Positions 44,981 through 54,483 of a stretch of DNA of 64,000 bases are shown piece after piece. A model generated the notes under the pieces. The model saw nothing but the letters and a program-made list of their open reading frames with translations, had not been told where the DNA came from and ran no database searches. The position numbers and the translations under genes are program-made. Location of the stretch: the NCBI GenBank assembly GCA_048594725.1, contig JBMDXA010000092.1, positions 13,915 through 77,914 on the forward strand, read 5' to 3'. How positions within the stretch are numbered: position 1 is the stretch's first letter; each line of letters opens with the position of its first letter. Origin of the DNA: JAFDZV01 sp048594725 (GTDB lineage Bacteria; Bacteroidota; Ignavibacteria; OLB7).

Positions 44981-46531
44981 ATGTTCATAAGCTTCGCAAC
45001 GAAACGCCGTACGCTTCCATTGCTCCTGATCCTCGGAATCGGCCTGCTGGATGGGGGAAGCCTGCCGGCGCAGGAGCGCGATAGCGTTCTGCTCGAAAAC
45101 CTCGGGCCCAACATCAACTCCGCCTATGACGAGGTGGGACCGGTGATCTCCCCGGATGGCAGAACCCTTTACTTCGATCGCCCCAACCACCCTGAGAATT
45201 TCGGGGATGACGATATCTGGTACTCCGAACTGCAACGCAACGGCTCCTGGGCTCCCAGCCGGAATATCGGCTCGCCACTCAATAATGCCGATAACAATTT
45301 CGTTTCCTCGGTGACCCCCGATGGCAACACTCTGCTGCTCGGCAACGTCTACAACCGCGATGGAAGCATGGGGCCGGGAGTCTCCATCGTCCGCAGAACC
45401 CGTACCGGCTGGGGAACCCCGCAGGCGCTGAAGATCAAGAACTATTACAGCACCTCCTCTACCGCCAACTACCGTCTGGCGAACGATGGCAAGACCCTGC
45501 TGATGGCGATCCAGCGCAACGACAGCTACGGCGAGATGGATATCTACGTCAGCTTCCTGGAGGCGGGCAACGAGTGGTCGGCGCCGATGAACCTGGGCCC
45601 GGATATCAACAGCGCCGGCTTCGATCGCACCCCCTTTCTTGCGGCCGACGGGGTGACGCTCTATTTCTCCAGCGATGGGCTCGGCGGCTTCGGCAGCTCC
45701 GATATCTTCGTTTCCCGCCGCCTGGATAGCACCTGGCAGAAGTGGTCGAAGCCGCAGAACCTGGGCCGCCCCATCAATACCGACGGGTGGGATGGGTTCT
45801 TTACGGTTCCCGCCTCCGGCGATTATGCCTATCTGGTCTCGGCGCGCAATTCCATCGGCTCGGCCGATATCTTCCGCGTGAAGCTCAACACGACGCTCCG
45901 CCCCAATGCCGTGGCCCTGATCTCCGGCCGTGTGCTGGATGCGAAGACCCGCAAGCCGATCGCCGCCGCGATCACCTACCGGATGAGGCGCGGCAGCGAG
46001 GGGGGAGGGTCGGCCACCTCCACGCCGGGAAGCGGGGAGTACAAGGTCACGCTTCCGCTCGGTGAGAGCTATTCCTTCCGTGCCGAGGCCGAGGGCTATA
46101 CCGCGGCCAGCCGTAGCGTCGATCTCTCGAAGGAGAATTCCTACAAGGAGCTTACTGTCGATTTTCTCCTTACTCCATCCGGGAGGGGATCGGTCACCAG
46201 GCTCAACTCCGTTCTGTTCGAGACCGGGAGCGCCGAGCTGCGCGATGCCGCCATTCCGGAACTGGACCGTCTGGTGGAGCGGCTCCGGGGCAATGCGTCG
46301 ATGAATGTGGAGATCGCCGGCCATACCGATAACGTCGGCCTGGCGAGCAACAACGATGATCTCTCCCAGCGCCGCGCCCAGGCGGTGGTGGAGTATCTCA
46401 CCCGTGCCGGTATCGACGCATCCCGGCTTTCGGCCCGTGGCTACGGCGAATCCCAGCCGGTTGCATCCAACGGCAGCGATCGCGGACGCCAGCGGAACCG
46501 CCGGGTGGAGTTCAGAATTCTCAGCAATTAG
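44981..46531 (+). CDS. PorE-like OmpA family protein with PD40 beta-propeller
   Basis: 516 residues from the ATG at 44981, giving a signal peptide to about residue 33 (LPAQ). An upstream GTG at 44930 is possible. The order of domains is: PD40/WD40-like propeller repeats (~45-300; INSAYDEVGPVISPDGRTLYF, PDINSAGFDRTPFLAADGVTLYFSSDG), a carboxypeptidase-regulatory-like domain (~311-395; ISGRVLDAKTRKPI), and an OmpA C-terminal peptidoglycan-binding domain (~407-516; LFETGSAELRD, AGHTDNVG, RAQAVVEYL, RGYGESQPV, NRRVEF). This resembles PorE, which ties the type IX secretion machine to peptidoglycan, but without the N-terminal TPR and lipobox. It fits the T9SS substrates at 4.8-6.5 kb. Confidence 0.8.
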   Translation: MFISFATKRRTLPLLLILGIGLLDGGSLPAQERDSVLLENLGPNINSAYDEVGPVISPDGRTLYFDRPNHPENFGDDDIWYSELQRNGSWAPSRNIGSPLNNADNNFVSSVTPDGNTLLLGNVYNRDGSMGPGVSIVRRTRTGWGTPQALKIKNYYSTSSTANYRLANDGKTLLMAIQRNDSYGEMDIYVSFLEAGNEWSAPMNLGPDINSAGFDRTPFLAADGVTLYFSSDGLGGFGSSDIFVSRRLDSTWQKWSKPQNLGRPINTDGWDGFFTVPASGDYAYLVSARNSIGSADIFRVKLNTTLRPNAVALISGRVLDAKTRKPIAAAITYRMRRGSEGGGSATSTPGSGEYKVTLPLGESYSFRAEAEGYTAASRSVDLSKENSYKELTVDFLLTPSGRGSVTRLNSVLFETGSAELRDAAIPELDRLVERLRGNASMNVEIAGHTDNVGLASNNDDLSQRRAQAVVEYLTRAGIDASRLSARGYGESQPVASNGSDRGRQRNRRVEFRILSN

Positions 46532-46726
46532 ACCTGCCGGAACGTGTGCCGGGATTCCGATAGCCGGAACGGGCCGCGACGGCTACGGGCTGGCTGTCAC
46601 TCGAACATCGTCAATATCCCTGCGGGAAACGTTCCCGGAAATACGTAGAGCCCACTCCCCGGGCCCCCGGATCGCGCGGACTCCAGGGGATCCCGGTTCG
46701 GATCGGAGATGATCCGTGCAGTGGTT

Positions 46727-46757
46727 TTCCGTGCAATTCAATCAGCAGATACTTTCG
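46727..46757 (+). promoter_or_regulatory. Possible promoter of the DUF1573 lipoprotein gene
   Basis: TTTTC with the -33 position at 46727-46729, a 20-base spacer, then TACTTTCG at 46750-46757, the same -7 word as at the HU gene. The start codon is only ~12 bases downstream, so the leader would be very short. Confidence 0.35.
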
Positions 46758-46768
46758 GAGCATTATCG

Positions 46769-47536
46769 ATGATGATTCATCCTGACCGTAGTTTTCGCAG
46801 TATCGGCCGCGTGGCTCTCGGCCTCTTCTCTCTGGCGCTGGCGCTTGCCTCCTGCGAGGCCTCGAAGCCGGGGACCGAAGGCCCCTCCGCTGCTGCTTCC
46901 GGCCCCCCCAAGATCGAGATAGTGGGAGGAGACAAGGTGGAGTGGGGAGAGGTGGGGCCAGGGATGTTGAAGCATGCCATCAAGATCACCAATACCGGCG
47001 GCGATACCCTGAAGATCGCCGATGTGAAGCCCAGCTGCGGCTGCACTACCGCGCCGCTCGACAAGAAGACCCTCCTGCCGGGCGATACCGCTACCGTGGA
47101 CGTGACCATGGATGTCGCCAACCGGACCGGCGACCAGCACAAGACGATCACGATCACCTCCAACGACTCCACCCGGAGCGCCATCACCGTGGGGCTGCAT
47201 GCAACGGTGGTGCGTGATGTGGTCGCCACGCCGGAGTTCTTCCAGCCGCTCACCAGCGCGCAGAAGGGGCGCGAGGATACCACCTCCGTGGAGCTCCGCA
47301 ACACCAGCGATGTTGCGGTGGTGGTGCAGCCCCCAACCATCCCGACCGCGTCGGATATGCTGGTTCGCTTCGATATCACCGATCCCATCACCCTGCAGCC
47401 CGGAGAGGCGCGCCGCCTGGTTGCCCATGTCAAGCCCATCAAGGAGGGGACATCGGTGGCAGAGGTGGTGGTGGCGATGAGCGGCAAGAAGCAGTCGGAA
47501 CTGAAGCTGAATCTTACCGCGACAGTACAGCCGTAA
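46769..47536 (+). CDS. DUF1573 lipoprotein
   Basis: 255 residues from the ATG at 46769. The signal peptide ends in a lipobox, LALASC, with the lipidated Cys at residue 29. It is followed by an Ala/Gly/Pro/Ser linker (~30-48). The DUF1573 domain (~50-140) contains the signature ITNTGGDTLKIADVKPSCGCTT and LLPGDTATVDVTMD, an Ig-like fold common in Bacteroidota. A second beta-sandwich fills ~145-255. Membrane-anchored and probably periplasmic. Exact function unknown. It follows the OmpA/PD40 gene by ~240 bases and ends at a strong terminator, so this pair of envelope genes forms a small unit. Confidence 0.85.
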   Translation: MMIHPDRSFRSIGRVALGLFSLALALASCEASKPGTEGPSAAASGPPKIEIVGGDKVEWGEVGPGMLKHAIKITNTGGDTLKIADVKPSCGCTTAPLDKKTLLPGDTATVDVTMDVANRTGDQHKTITITSNDSTRSAITVGLHATVVRDVVATPEFFQPLTSAQKGREDTTSVELRNTSDVAVVVQPPTIPTASDMLVRFDITDPITLQPGEARRLVAHVKPIKEGTSVAEVVVAMSGKKQSELKLNLTATVQP

Positions 47537-47576
47537 CAAGACGGTGCTCCATGCACCATCCCGTAGAGTTCGCTCG

Positions 47577-47612
47577 GAAGGGCCGGTAGATACCGGCCCT
47601 TCGCCGTTTTTT
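47577..47612 (+). terminator. Strong rho-independent terminator
   Basis: Perfect 11-bp stem GAAGGGCCGGT (47577-47587) with ACCGGCCCTTC (47592-47602), tetraloop AGAT, then GCCG and six T. Ends the DUF1573 transcript. Confidence 0.85.
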
Positions 47613-47822
47613 ACCCTGTCAGCGGGGATTTGCGTCCTTTCCGAAAGATTGGCCCGGTTTCTGCGAAGAAACTCTGTCTCGGCTGGGAACTACAGAGATA
47701 CAGCGTAGATCGCTCCGGCTTCGGCGGCTTGCCGCAGGCGGAGGGGAAGATGCCCGGTACTTCCGGCCGTTCCAATGTAGTCATAGCATACAGCAAACGT
47801 TGAAAGGGTGGGGAACAGGAGA

Positions 47823-48146
47823 ATGTGGTTGAACGAATACGCAAGCCAGACCGCGGAGCGTCTGGTCCGCTGCGAGCGGGAGTCGGAATTGAAGGAACGA
47901 CTTGCTTTCATCGAACAATGTCTCGGATCGGATATGCCCGATAGTACCCTGGCGGAGTTCTGGCAGAAGGTGCTCGGCCGTTACAGCCGGGAGGCCCGCC
48001 AGGTGCTTCGCGAGTCGGTGACGATGGGAACGTTCGGGGAGGTTGTGGTGACCGCCGAGGAAATCCTGGGCGAGAAGCTGCGTGCGTTGAAAACACGCGG
48101 GGGCATCGGCTCCGGCGCTCATTCCGCATCAGGCATGATATCGTAA
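47823..48146 (+). CDS. Hypothetical small helical protein
   Basis: 107 residues from the ATG at 47823, which follows AGGAGA at 47815-47820. The GTG at 47808 would add five residues. The sequence is predicted helical, with many charged residues (ERLVRCERESELKERLAFIEQCL, then VVVTAEEILGEKLRALK), and a low-complexity Gly/Ser C-terminus. No family was recognised. It stands at the start of the stress/storage region and is followed by a hairpin at 48220-48245. The ribosome site and gene spacing support it. Confidence 0.55.
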   Translation: MWLNEYASQTAERLVRCERESELKERLAFIEQCLGSDMPDSTLAEFWQKVLGRYSREARQVLRESVTMGTFGEVVVTAEEILGEKLRALKTRGGIGSGAHSASGMIS

Positions 48147-48877
48147 TTCTCTCCCGGCACCTCCGTATCGGCAGGTGCCGGCAGGCAGGCGCAACCCGGA
48201 GAGCAATCCCGGTAATGATGAAGTCCTCCCCGCATGGAGGACTTCGTCGTTTCAAGGGGCGAGGGATGAATCTCAATACGGTAATCTCACCATAATTACG
48301 CAGGATATGATTCTAATTCCCGTCCAATTATGAACCGGAATTCATAATTGTCCCCCTGAATTTATCTCATCGGTTTTCCGTGTCGCCACACATGAATTTT
48401 TATCGCATCCGGATGTGGCTTCGTAAATACGGCCGTGATTGAGGCCCTGTCCTGCTCTCGGTGCCGATGGTTGAGAAGATGGAAGAGAGGAGATGGAAGA
48501 GAAGGGGAAAAGATCGGAATTATCACCACTACGCTCGCGCAGCACAGTTCCAAAAGGAAAAGCAAACGCCCAAAATGAAAACGAACCGCTGGAGGGATAA
48601 GGAGGCTGTTGAACAAATTGCAATGATCCGGCTGTGATATTCTCCACTAATGAAACGATACCGGTGCCAACCACCGGAATTATGGCCTGTTGCCGGCTCT
48701 GCCAGGGGGATGACTATTTGGGTATATGAGTTGCGTTACAGATCAGTGCCTCCGGAGGAGAGGCGTTGTGAAGGAGAATTGTGCAACCGGACCGGCCGTT
48801 ACCAGGATAAACCGATTCGGCGATATCCGAGCGATGGCTGGTAGAACGAGAAATCCTAACCCATAAAGGTGAGCAAC
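48147..48877. other. Spacer with terminator hairpin and a palindrome
   Basis: No gene seen in ~730 bases. It has the hairpin at 48220-48245, then a perfect inverted repeat CAATTATGAA (48325-48334) / TTCATAATTG (48341-48350) in an AT-rich patch that could be an operator. A purine-rich stretch lies near 48480-48510. None of the repeat families found at 4-43 kb is present. Confidence 0.45.
48220..48245 (+). terminator. Terminator-like hairpin
   Basis: Perfect 10-bp stem GAAGTCCTCC (48220-48229) with GGAGGACTTC (48236-48245), loop CCGCAT. GTCGTTTC follows. Confidence 0.6.
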
Positions 48878-49258
48878 ATGGCAGGTACGAGCAACAGGGG
48901 CTTTGCCTCGATGGATTCCGACAAGCAGCGGGAGATCGCAAGCAAGGGGGGCAAGGCCGCGCACAAACTGGGTACCGCACACCAGTTTACTCCCGATGAG
49001 GCCAGGGTAGCCGGCCGCAAGGGAGGAGAGGCTGTCAGCCAGAACCGCCAGCATATGTCCAATATCGGGCGTCTCGGTGGTGAAGCAAGCCGTCAGGCAC
49101 GCCAGGCCGGCCGTACGTCCGGTAACAAGGATCAGCAGGCGAATCTCGGTTCACGAGCCGAAGGACGCGAGGATATGGGAGGAGAGAGCCGTGGTTCCGA
49201 GCAGCGCTTCCAGGGAGGCGGCGAGAACCGGGGAGAAGGTTTTTCCGGAACGTTGTAA
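48878..49258 (+). CDS. KGG-repeat general stress protein (YciG-like)
   Basis: 126 residues from the ATG at 48878 (AAGGTGAG just upstream). The first ~70 residues hold three KGG/LGG units: GFASMDSDKQREIASKGGKAAH, DEARVAGRKGGEAV and MSNIGRLGGEAS. This is the domain of E. coli YciG and Bacillus general stress proteins. The rest is Gly/Arg/Glu/Gln-rich and probably disordered. In enterobacteria yciG is cotranscribed with yciF, yciE and, in Salmonella, the Mn-catalase gene katN, under RpoS. Relatives of yciE/F and katN are found here at 55.6 and 59.7 kb. Likely induced in stationary phase or by stress. Confidence 0.85.
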   Translation: MAGTSNRGFASMDSDKQREIASKGGKAAHKLGTAHQFTPDEARVAGRKGGEAVSQNRQHMSNIGRLGGEASRQARQAGRTSGNKDQQANLGSRAEGREDMGGESRGSEQRFQGGGENRGEGFSGTL

Positions 49259-50264
49259 GCCTGAGATCACTTGCTCCTGCCCGTGAAGCCTCTTCAACCG
49301 TCACGACAGGAGATAGAGTCTCCAGCGGGAATGATGGTATGGCTATCGAGAATATCTGTCGAGGATAGCCATGCCGGGTTGCCGGAGATTCACCGAGCTT
49401 CCGATTCCGGTGTGCCCTGGCGATCCACTCAATGTGCGCCGTAGTGGCACTCTTCTCTAATGGGCGGGCCGGTAGCGCCAACTCGTAAAAGACGGAATCA
49501 AGACCCGTTTATCCCGGGAAGCATCCGCAGTGCACAGTCACCGTACGGCGGTATCCAGCCGGTTGCTCCGGCAACGGCTAGCCGGTGTGCGTTTGTATCG
49601 AATTCATGAAGACTGTTCCGATTTTCGGAGCCGGTCTGTGATTGTCCGAGCGTTCGGATAATCCGGCCGGCTCCGTTTTTTTTAATACGTTTTTTCATCC
49701 ATTACATATCACTATTCGGTAGCACGATATCTGGAGTAGTACCGGGCTCATGAAGAATGCTTCATAAAGGATGCAGATTATAATCGTCGCCCCTGTCCTT
49801 CCGCAATATGTCATCCGGGTTATGATGGCAGGAGGCATTGCTCGGAAGAACCAGGAATTGTTCATGCAGTTGAGCTCGCCCGGATTGAGAATGCGGTATT
49901 CGGTGTGCCGATATCATTACTCTGAAAAAAAACTGGAAAATTGTGCGTGTCCTTGCAATAACCGTGATTTTCACGCGCAGGTGCCAGGAGCGTAATCTCC
50001 GCCGCGTCTCTATTCGGGATTTTCTTCTGAGCCTTCGGGTGATGCATTCTGCATTTCGATATTCTACTGCGATATCCGGAGCGGGAGATATTCCGGATAT
50101 AATGGTCATTTCCTCAGGAATTCATCACCATAGGAGCCGGAATATTCCTGGCATGAATTTCTATGGTAACGATTTTCCGGCATGATGAGAACTACCGCCG
50201 GCCATCCGATACCGTCAGCACACGCATCCATATCTCCAATCAAATTCGAACGCTCGTTAGTTCT
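49259..50264. other. ~1-kb non-coding region with a candidate small RNA
   Basis: No coding frame was accepted. Structures seen are an inverted repeat ATGGCTATC (49339-49347) / GATAGCCAT (49364-49372), which may end the KGG transcript; GC-rich pairing around 49557-49585 (CCGGTTGC with a following GCAACGG); and a strong terminator at 49626-49683. A transcript ending there would be a small RNA of up to ~300 bases. From 49684 to 50264 the sequence is AT-richer and only leads into cphB. Confidence 0.4.
49626..49683 (+). terminator. Strong rho-independent terminator without an upstream gene
   Basis: CGGAGCCGG (49626-49634) pairs with CCGGCTCCG (49667-49675). An inner hairpin pairs TCCGA with TCGGA, and eight T follow. 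Confidence 0.75.
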
Positions 50265-51089
50265 ATGGCATCATCGAACCCATCAGGATATCTGCTTATT
50301 ATCGGGGGAGCCGAGGAAAAGGAAGGGGAGTGCACGATCTTGAAGAGATTCATGGCGATCTCCGGTGGACCCTCCGCAAAACTCGTGGTAATGACCGCTG
50401 CCACCGAACAGCCGGAGGAAGTGGGCAGGGAGTATGTGGAAGCATTTGCCCGTATTGGTGCTCCGAACGTCTCCGTGCTCGATCTGGAAAATCGCGAGGA
50501 GGCCGATTCTGCCTCCGCCGCTGCGGCCATCGCTGCCGCCGATGGAGTCTTCTTCACCGGTGGCGACCAGCAGCGGATCATTGAACTGCTCCGTGGAACC
50601 GATGCCGGGGCAACCCTGCACCGGCGCTACGATGAGGGTCTGGCGATAGCCGGAACCAGTGCCGGCGCCGCCATGATGGCCGACCCGATGATCGTTCAGG
50701 GAGAATCCGGAACCAATCCCAATCGCGAGATCGTGGAGCTGGGACCGGGTATGGGATTTCTTCCGAATACCATTATCTGCATGCACTTCGCCACCCGTGC
50801 CCGCAGCGGGCGCCTGCTGGCGGCGGTGGCGCGGCACCCCGGACATCTCGGTATCGGCATCGATGAAAATACCGCCCTTGTAGTGCAGGGCCGGAAATTC
50901 GAGGTGATAGGCGATGGGGCCGTCTATCTCTACGATATGTCCGGCCCGGAGTATACCAACCTTACCCGCTCAACACAGGAAAATGATCTGGCCCTGCAGC
51001 ATGTGGTGCTGCATGTGCTTCCATCCGGATACTCGTTCGATCTGGAGATGAAGCAGCCGGTCATCGAAGAGAAGGCCCCCAATTTCTGA
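50265..51089 (+). CDS. cphB: Cyanophycinase
   Basis: S51-family serine exopeptidase that releases beta-Asp-Arg dipeptides from cyanophycin. Start set at the ATG at 50265 (MASSNPSGYLLIIGG), giving 274 residues. Without this choice a poor 34-residue extension would precede the first beta strand. The catalytic nucleophile is S132 in GTSAGAAMM. FFTGGDQQRI (95-104) and GLGFLPN-like GPGMGFLPNTIICMHF are family blocks, as is GIGIDENTALVV. No signal peptide, so it is intracellular. It lies 17 bases before cphA, with which it must be cotranscribed, and shares the terminator at 53789. Very confident. Confidence 0.95.
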   Translation: MASSNPSGYLLIIGGAEEKEGECTILKRFMAISGGPSAKLVVMTAATEQPEEVGREYVEAFARIGAPNVSVLDLENREEADSASAAAAIAAADGVFFTGGDQQRIIELLRGTDAGATLHRRYDEGLAIAGTSAGAAMMADPMIVQGESGTNPNREIVELGPGMGFLPNTIICMHFATRARSGRLLAAVARHPGHLGIGIDENTALVVQGRKFEVIGDGAVYLYDMSGPEYTNLTRSTQENDLALQHVVLHVLPSGYSFDLEMKQPVIEEKAPNF

Positions 51090-51106
51090 GAGAAGGAAGT
51101 GAGACT

Positions 51107-53755
51107 ATGACTATAGAGAATATTAAAGCGCTGCGCGGCCCGAATATCTACACCAATAATCCCGTGTTGATTATGAGGCTGCGCCTTGATGAACTGACCG
51201 AACGCGAAAGCACCGATATACCCGGTTTCACCGAACGGTTGATAGCGGCGCTTCCCGGACTGCATCAGCACCATTGTGCCGCCGGCAGACCGGGAGGATT
51301 TATAGAGCGATTGAACGAAGGAACCTATTTCGGCCATATCGTCGAGCATGTGGCTCTGGAGCTGAGCGAGCCCGCCGGCATCCCCGCCTTCTTCGGCAAG
51401 ACCCGGTATGCCGGGGAGCCCGGCTGCTACAATGTCGTGGTGGAGTACAAGGCCGAGGAGGGGATGATCTTTCTGCTGAAGGCCGCCGTGGAGATGGTGG
51501 AGGCGCTGGTGCGCGGCGAGGAGTTCCCCCTCCAGGAGCGTTTGCAGGAGGCGCGCAGAATTGTCGCACATACGGAGCTGGGACCCAGCACCAGAGCCAT
51601 CATCGATGCGGCGGAACGTCGCGGCATCCCCTGGACCCGTATCGACGACGCCAGCCTGATCCAGCTGGGCCATGGCCGGAACCGCCGCCATATCGCCGCA
51701 ACCATCGCCGGCATCACCGGTGCCATCGGCGTGGATATCTCCTGCGATAAGGCCCTTACCAAGAAGATCCTTGCCGATGCCTGGCTCCCCGTTCCCGCCG
51801 GCCGCACCGTCCGCAGCGCCGATGAGGCGGTGGCCGCCATGCAGGAGATGGAGGGGCCGGTGGTGATAAAGCCGCTGGACGGCAACCAGGGACGCGGCGT
51901 CTCGCTGAACCTTACCACCCCCGAGCAGGTACGTACGGCGTTCGCGATCGCCAGCGAAATCTGTTCGGATGTGCTGGTAGAGGAGCAGTACAACGGCCGT
52001 AACTATCGCGTTGTGGTGGTTGATGGAAAGATGGTGGCCGCCGCCGAACGCATGCCCCCGTCGGTGGTGGGAGATGGTACCAACACGATTCGCGACCTTG
52101 TCGATATCGAGAACTGCAACCCGTTGCGTGGCGAGGATCATGAAAAGCCTCTCACCCGCATCATCATCGACGAGGTGGTGGAGGAATATCTCCGCAAGGC
52201 CGGGTATGCGCTCCATTATGTTCCGTACAACGGTGAGCGAGTCTACTTGCGCGAGAGCGTCAATCTCTCCACCGGAGGAACCGCCGCCGATGTCACCGAC
52301 CAGGTACATCCGGAGATAGTCCGTATGTGCGAGCGGGCATCAAATGCCATCGGCCTGAATATCTGCGGCGTCGATCTGGTGATGGAGGATATCTCCCGCC
52401 CGATGACCAAAGGAGGAGGTATCGTGGAACTGAACGCCGCCCCCGGCATCAGGATGCATCATTTCCCCAGCGCCGGCGCCAGCCGCGATGTGGGAGGGGC
52501 GATCGTGGAGATGCTCTATCCGAACGGGGCGCCCGCGAGGATTCCGATCATCGCCATTACCGGTACCAACGGCAAGACCACTACCACCCGCATGCTCAGC
52601 CATGTGATTGCGGCCACCGGCGTTACCGTGGGAACCACCACCACCGATGGCATCTGCATCAACGGCGACTGCATCACCCGTGGTGATATGACCGGCCCCC
52701 GCTCCGCCCGTTCGGTGCTCGCCGATCCATCGGTCGATGTGGCGGTGCTGGAGACCGCCCGAGGCGGCATCGTCCGCAATGGCCTCGGGTACGACTGGGC
52801 CGATGTTGCCATCATCACCAATATCCAGCCGGATCATATCGGCCAGGATGGGATCGAACATCTGGACGATCTGGTGCATATCAAGGCGCTGGTCGCGGAG
52901 CGGGTGCGCCCGGGAGGAACCCTGGTGCTGAATGCCGATGACGATCGGGTTGCCCGTCTTCCGGAGCGGCGCCGTGTGCGAAAGGGGGAGAAGCGCATCG
53001 TGTATTTCTCGCTCTCCCCGGAGAACCCGGTCATTCGGGAACATCTCTCCAGAGGGGGCACCGCCTTTTATCTGCGCGACGGATGGATCATCGAGTGCAC
53101 GGCCGGCGTGGAGTTCCGTGTGGTGAATGCCTCGGCCATCCCCGTTACGATGGGTGGCACCGCCGATTTCCATATCGCCAATGCGATGGCGGTGATAGCC
53201 GCATGCAGGGCGTATGGCATGGGAGGGCAGGAGATCGTCCCCGCGCTTGCCACGTTCGACAACAACCTGCATAATCCCGGACGCTCCAATATCTACCGGG
53301 TCAATGGCGGATATCTGATGGTCGATTACGGCCACAACCCCGATTCGTTCGAGGCCGTCTCCCGGATGATCTCGCGCTGGCGCGGCCGCCGCGTGACCGG
53401 GGTGATCGGGGTGCCGGGAGACCGGAAGGATTCCATCATCGAGCATGCCGGGCGGATCGCCTCCAGGGGCTTCCACCGTATTATCATCAGGGAGGATGAT
53501 GATACCAGGGGACGTAGCCGCGGCGAGGTTGCCGGGCTTCTCTACTGGGCCATCAAAAGCGCGATGCCGACGATGGAGTGCGCGATTGCGCTGGATGAGC
53601 GTGAGGCGCTTCGTCTGGCGCTCCGGGAAATGATAGAGGAGGATGCCATCGTGTTCTTCTACGATGATTTCGAAGGCATACGGAATATCCTCGCCGAAGC
53701 GGGCGCCGTTCCGGTCTCCACGATTCCTGAACTGGAGTCGATGCAGCCGGCCTGA
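51107..53755 (+). CDS. cphA: Cyanophycin synthetase (CphA1 type)
   Basis: Polymerises Asp and Arg into cyanophycin, a nitrogen and carbon reserve deposited as cytoplasmic granules, using two ATP per building block. 882 residues, as in CphA1. The N-terminal domain (~1-160) opens with ALRGPNIY. The ATP-grasp domain (~165-480), which adds Asp, carries KPLDGNQGRGVSLNL near 255 and VVGDGTNTIRDLV. The Mur-ligase-like domain (~485-882), which adds Arg, has the P-loop GTNGKTTTT from residue 486, then ARGGIVRNGLGYDWADVA and NIQPDHIGQDGIEHLDDL. All hallmark motifs are intact. A ribosome site AAGGAAG precedes the ATG. Confidence 0.97.
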   Translation: MTIENIKALRGPNIYTNNPVLIMRLRLDELTERESTDIPGFTERLIAALPGLHQHHCAAGRPGGFIERLNEGTYFGHIVEHVALELSEPAGIPAFFGKTRYAGEPGCYNVVVEYKAEEGMIFLLKAAVEMVEALVRGEEFPLQERLQEARRIVAHTELGPSTRAIIDAAERRGIPWTRIDDASLIQLGHGRNRRHIAATIAGITGAIGVDISCDKALTKKILADAWLPVPAGRTVRSADEAVAAMQEMEGPVVIKPLDGNQGRGVSLNLTTPEQVRTAFAIASEICSDVLVEEQYNGRNYRVVVVDGKMVAAAERMPPSVVGDGTNTIRDLVDIENCNPLRGEDHEKPLTRIIIDEVVEEYLRKAGYALHYVPYNGERVYLRESVNLSTGGTAADVTDQVHPEIVRMCERASNAIGLNICGVDLVMEDISRPMTKGGGIVELNAAPGIRMHHFPSAGASRDVGGAIVEMLYPNGAPARIPIIAITGTNGKTTTTRMLSHVIAATGVTVGTTTTDGICINGDCITRGDMTGPRSARSVLADPSVDVAVLETARGGIVRNGLGYDWADVAIITNIQPDHIGQDGIEHLDDLVHIKALVAERVRPGGTLVLNADDDRVARLPERRRVRKGEKRIVYFSLSPENPVIREHLSRGGTAFYLRDGWIIECTAGVEFRVVNASAIPVTMGGTADFHIANAMAVIAACRAYGMGGQEIVPALATFDNNLHNPGRSNIYRVNGGYLMVDYGHNPDSFEAVSRMISRWRGRRVTGVIGVPGDRKDSIIEHAGRIASRGFHRIIIREDDDTRGRSRGEVAGLLYWAIKSAMPTMECAIALDEREALRLALREMIEEDAIVFFYDDFEGIRNILAEAGAVPVSTIPELESMQPA

Positions 53756-53788
53756 GCGGGGCGTATCCTCCGTGCATGATGCGCATCT

Positions 53789-53826
53789 ACAGCAGGCTCT
53801 CCAACCGGGGAGCCTGCTGTTGTTAT
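53789..53826 (+). terminator. Terminator of the cphB-cphA operon
   Basis: ACAGCAGGCTC (53789-53799) pairs with GAGCCTGCTGT (53810-53820), with inner CC/GG pairs. TGTTAT follows. Confidence 0.75.
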
Positions 53827-53891
53827 ATCAGGGCCGGTACGGAGATTGCCGATACTGATGAGCAACGTTCATTTTATCGGGCGGTACAATC

Positions 53892-54470
53892 ATGGAAACA
53901 GAAGAGTTGTTGATGACGGCTCTGCGCAGCCTGGGGGTATACGCGTTGATGCTGGCCGTTATCAGGATCACCGGAAAGCGCACGGTCGGAAATTTCACCG
54001 CGTTCGATCTTCTGGTTGCTCTGATGCTGGGTGAAGTGGTCGATGAGATCATTTTCGCCGATGTATCCTTTCTGCAGGGCACCACCGCCATCGCTGTTAT
54101 CGCCCTGGCGCAGTACGGAAATTCCTGGCTGAGCTACTGGGACCACGGGTTTGATAAGGTTCTGGAAGGGAGCCCTACGGTGCTGGTGAAAAATGGGGAG
54201 ATGCAGCGCAAGGGGATGCGGCAGGAAAGGATGAACGAAAAGGACGTGATGGCGGAATTGCGTCTCTGCGGCATCGATGATATCCGCGAGGTGAAACTCG
54301 CAATCATGGAAAGTGACGGCGAGGTAAGCGTGATACTGCAGGAATGGGCGCAGCCGCTTCGCAAGGCCGATCTCGGCGGAGAATACGAGCAGCAGAAAAA
54401 GGAGGCCACCGGGGGAGAGGATGAATCCTCTCCGCATGGAAAAAGCTATTCCGATAAATACGTGAAATAA
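53892..54470 (+). CDS. DUF421 (YetF/YcaP-type) membrane protein
   Basis: 192 residues. Three membrane helices lie in about the first 85 residues, with the diagnostic RITGKRTVGNFTAFDLLVALMLGEVVDE block between helices 1 and 2. A soluble domain (~95-165) follows with VLEGSPTVLVKNGEMQRKGMRQERMNEKDVMAELR. The charged C-terminal tail is likely disordered. The molecular function of the family is not firmly established; roles in membrane stress and sporulation-type processes have been proposed. Directly followed by a second family member, so the two may form a hetero-oligomer. Confidence 0.88.
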   Translation: METEELLMTALRSLGVYALMLAVIRITGKRTVGNFTAFDLLVALMLGEVVDEIIFADVSFLQGTTAIAVIALAQYGNSWLSYWDHGFDKVLEGSPTVLVKNGEMQRKGMRQERMNEKDVMAELRLCGIDDIREVKLAIMESDGEVSVILQEWAQPLRKADLGGEYEQQKKEATGGEDESSPHGKSYSDKYVK

Positions 54471-54483
54471 GGAGAAAACCGGA

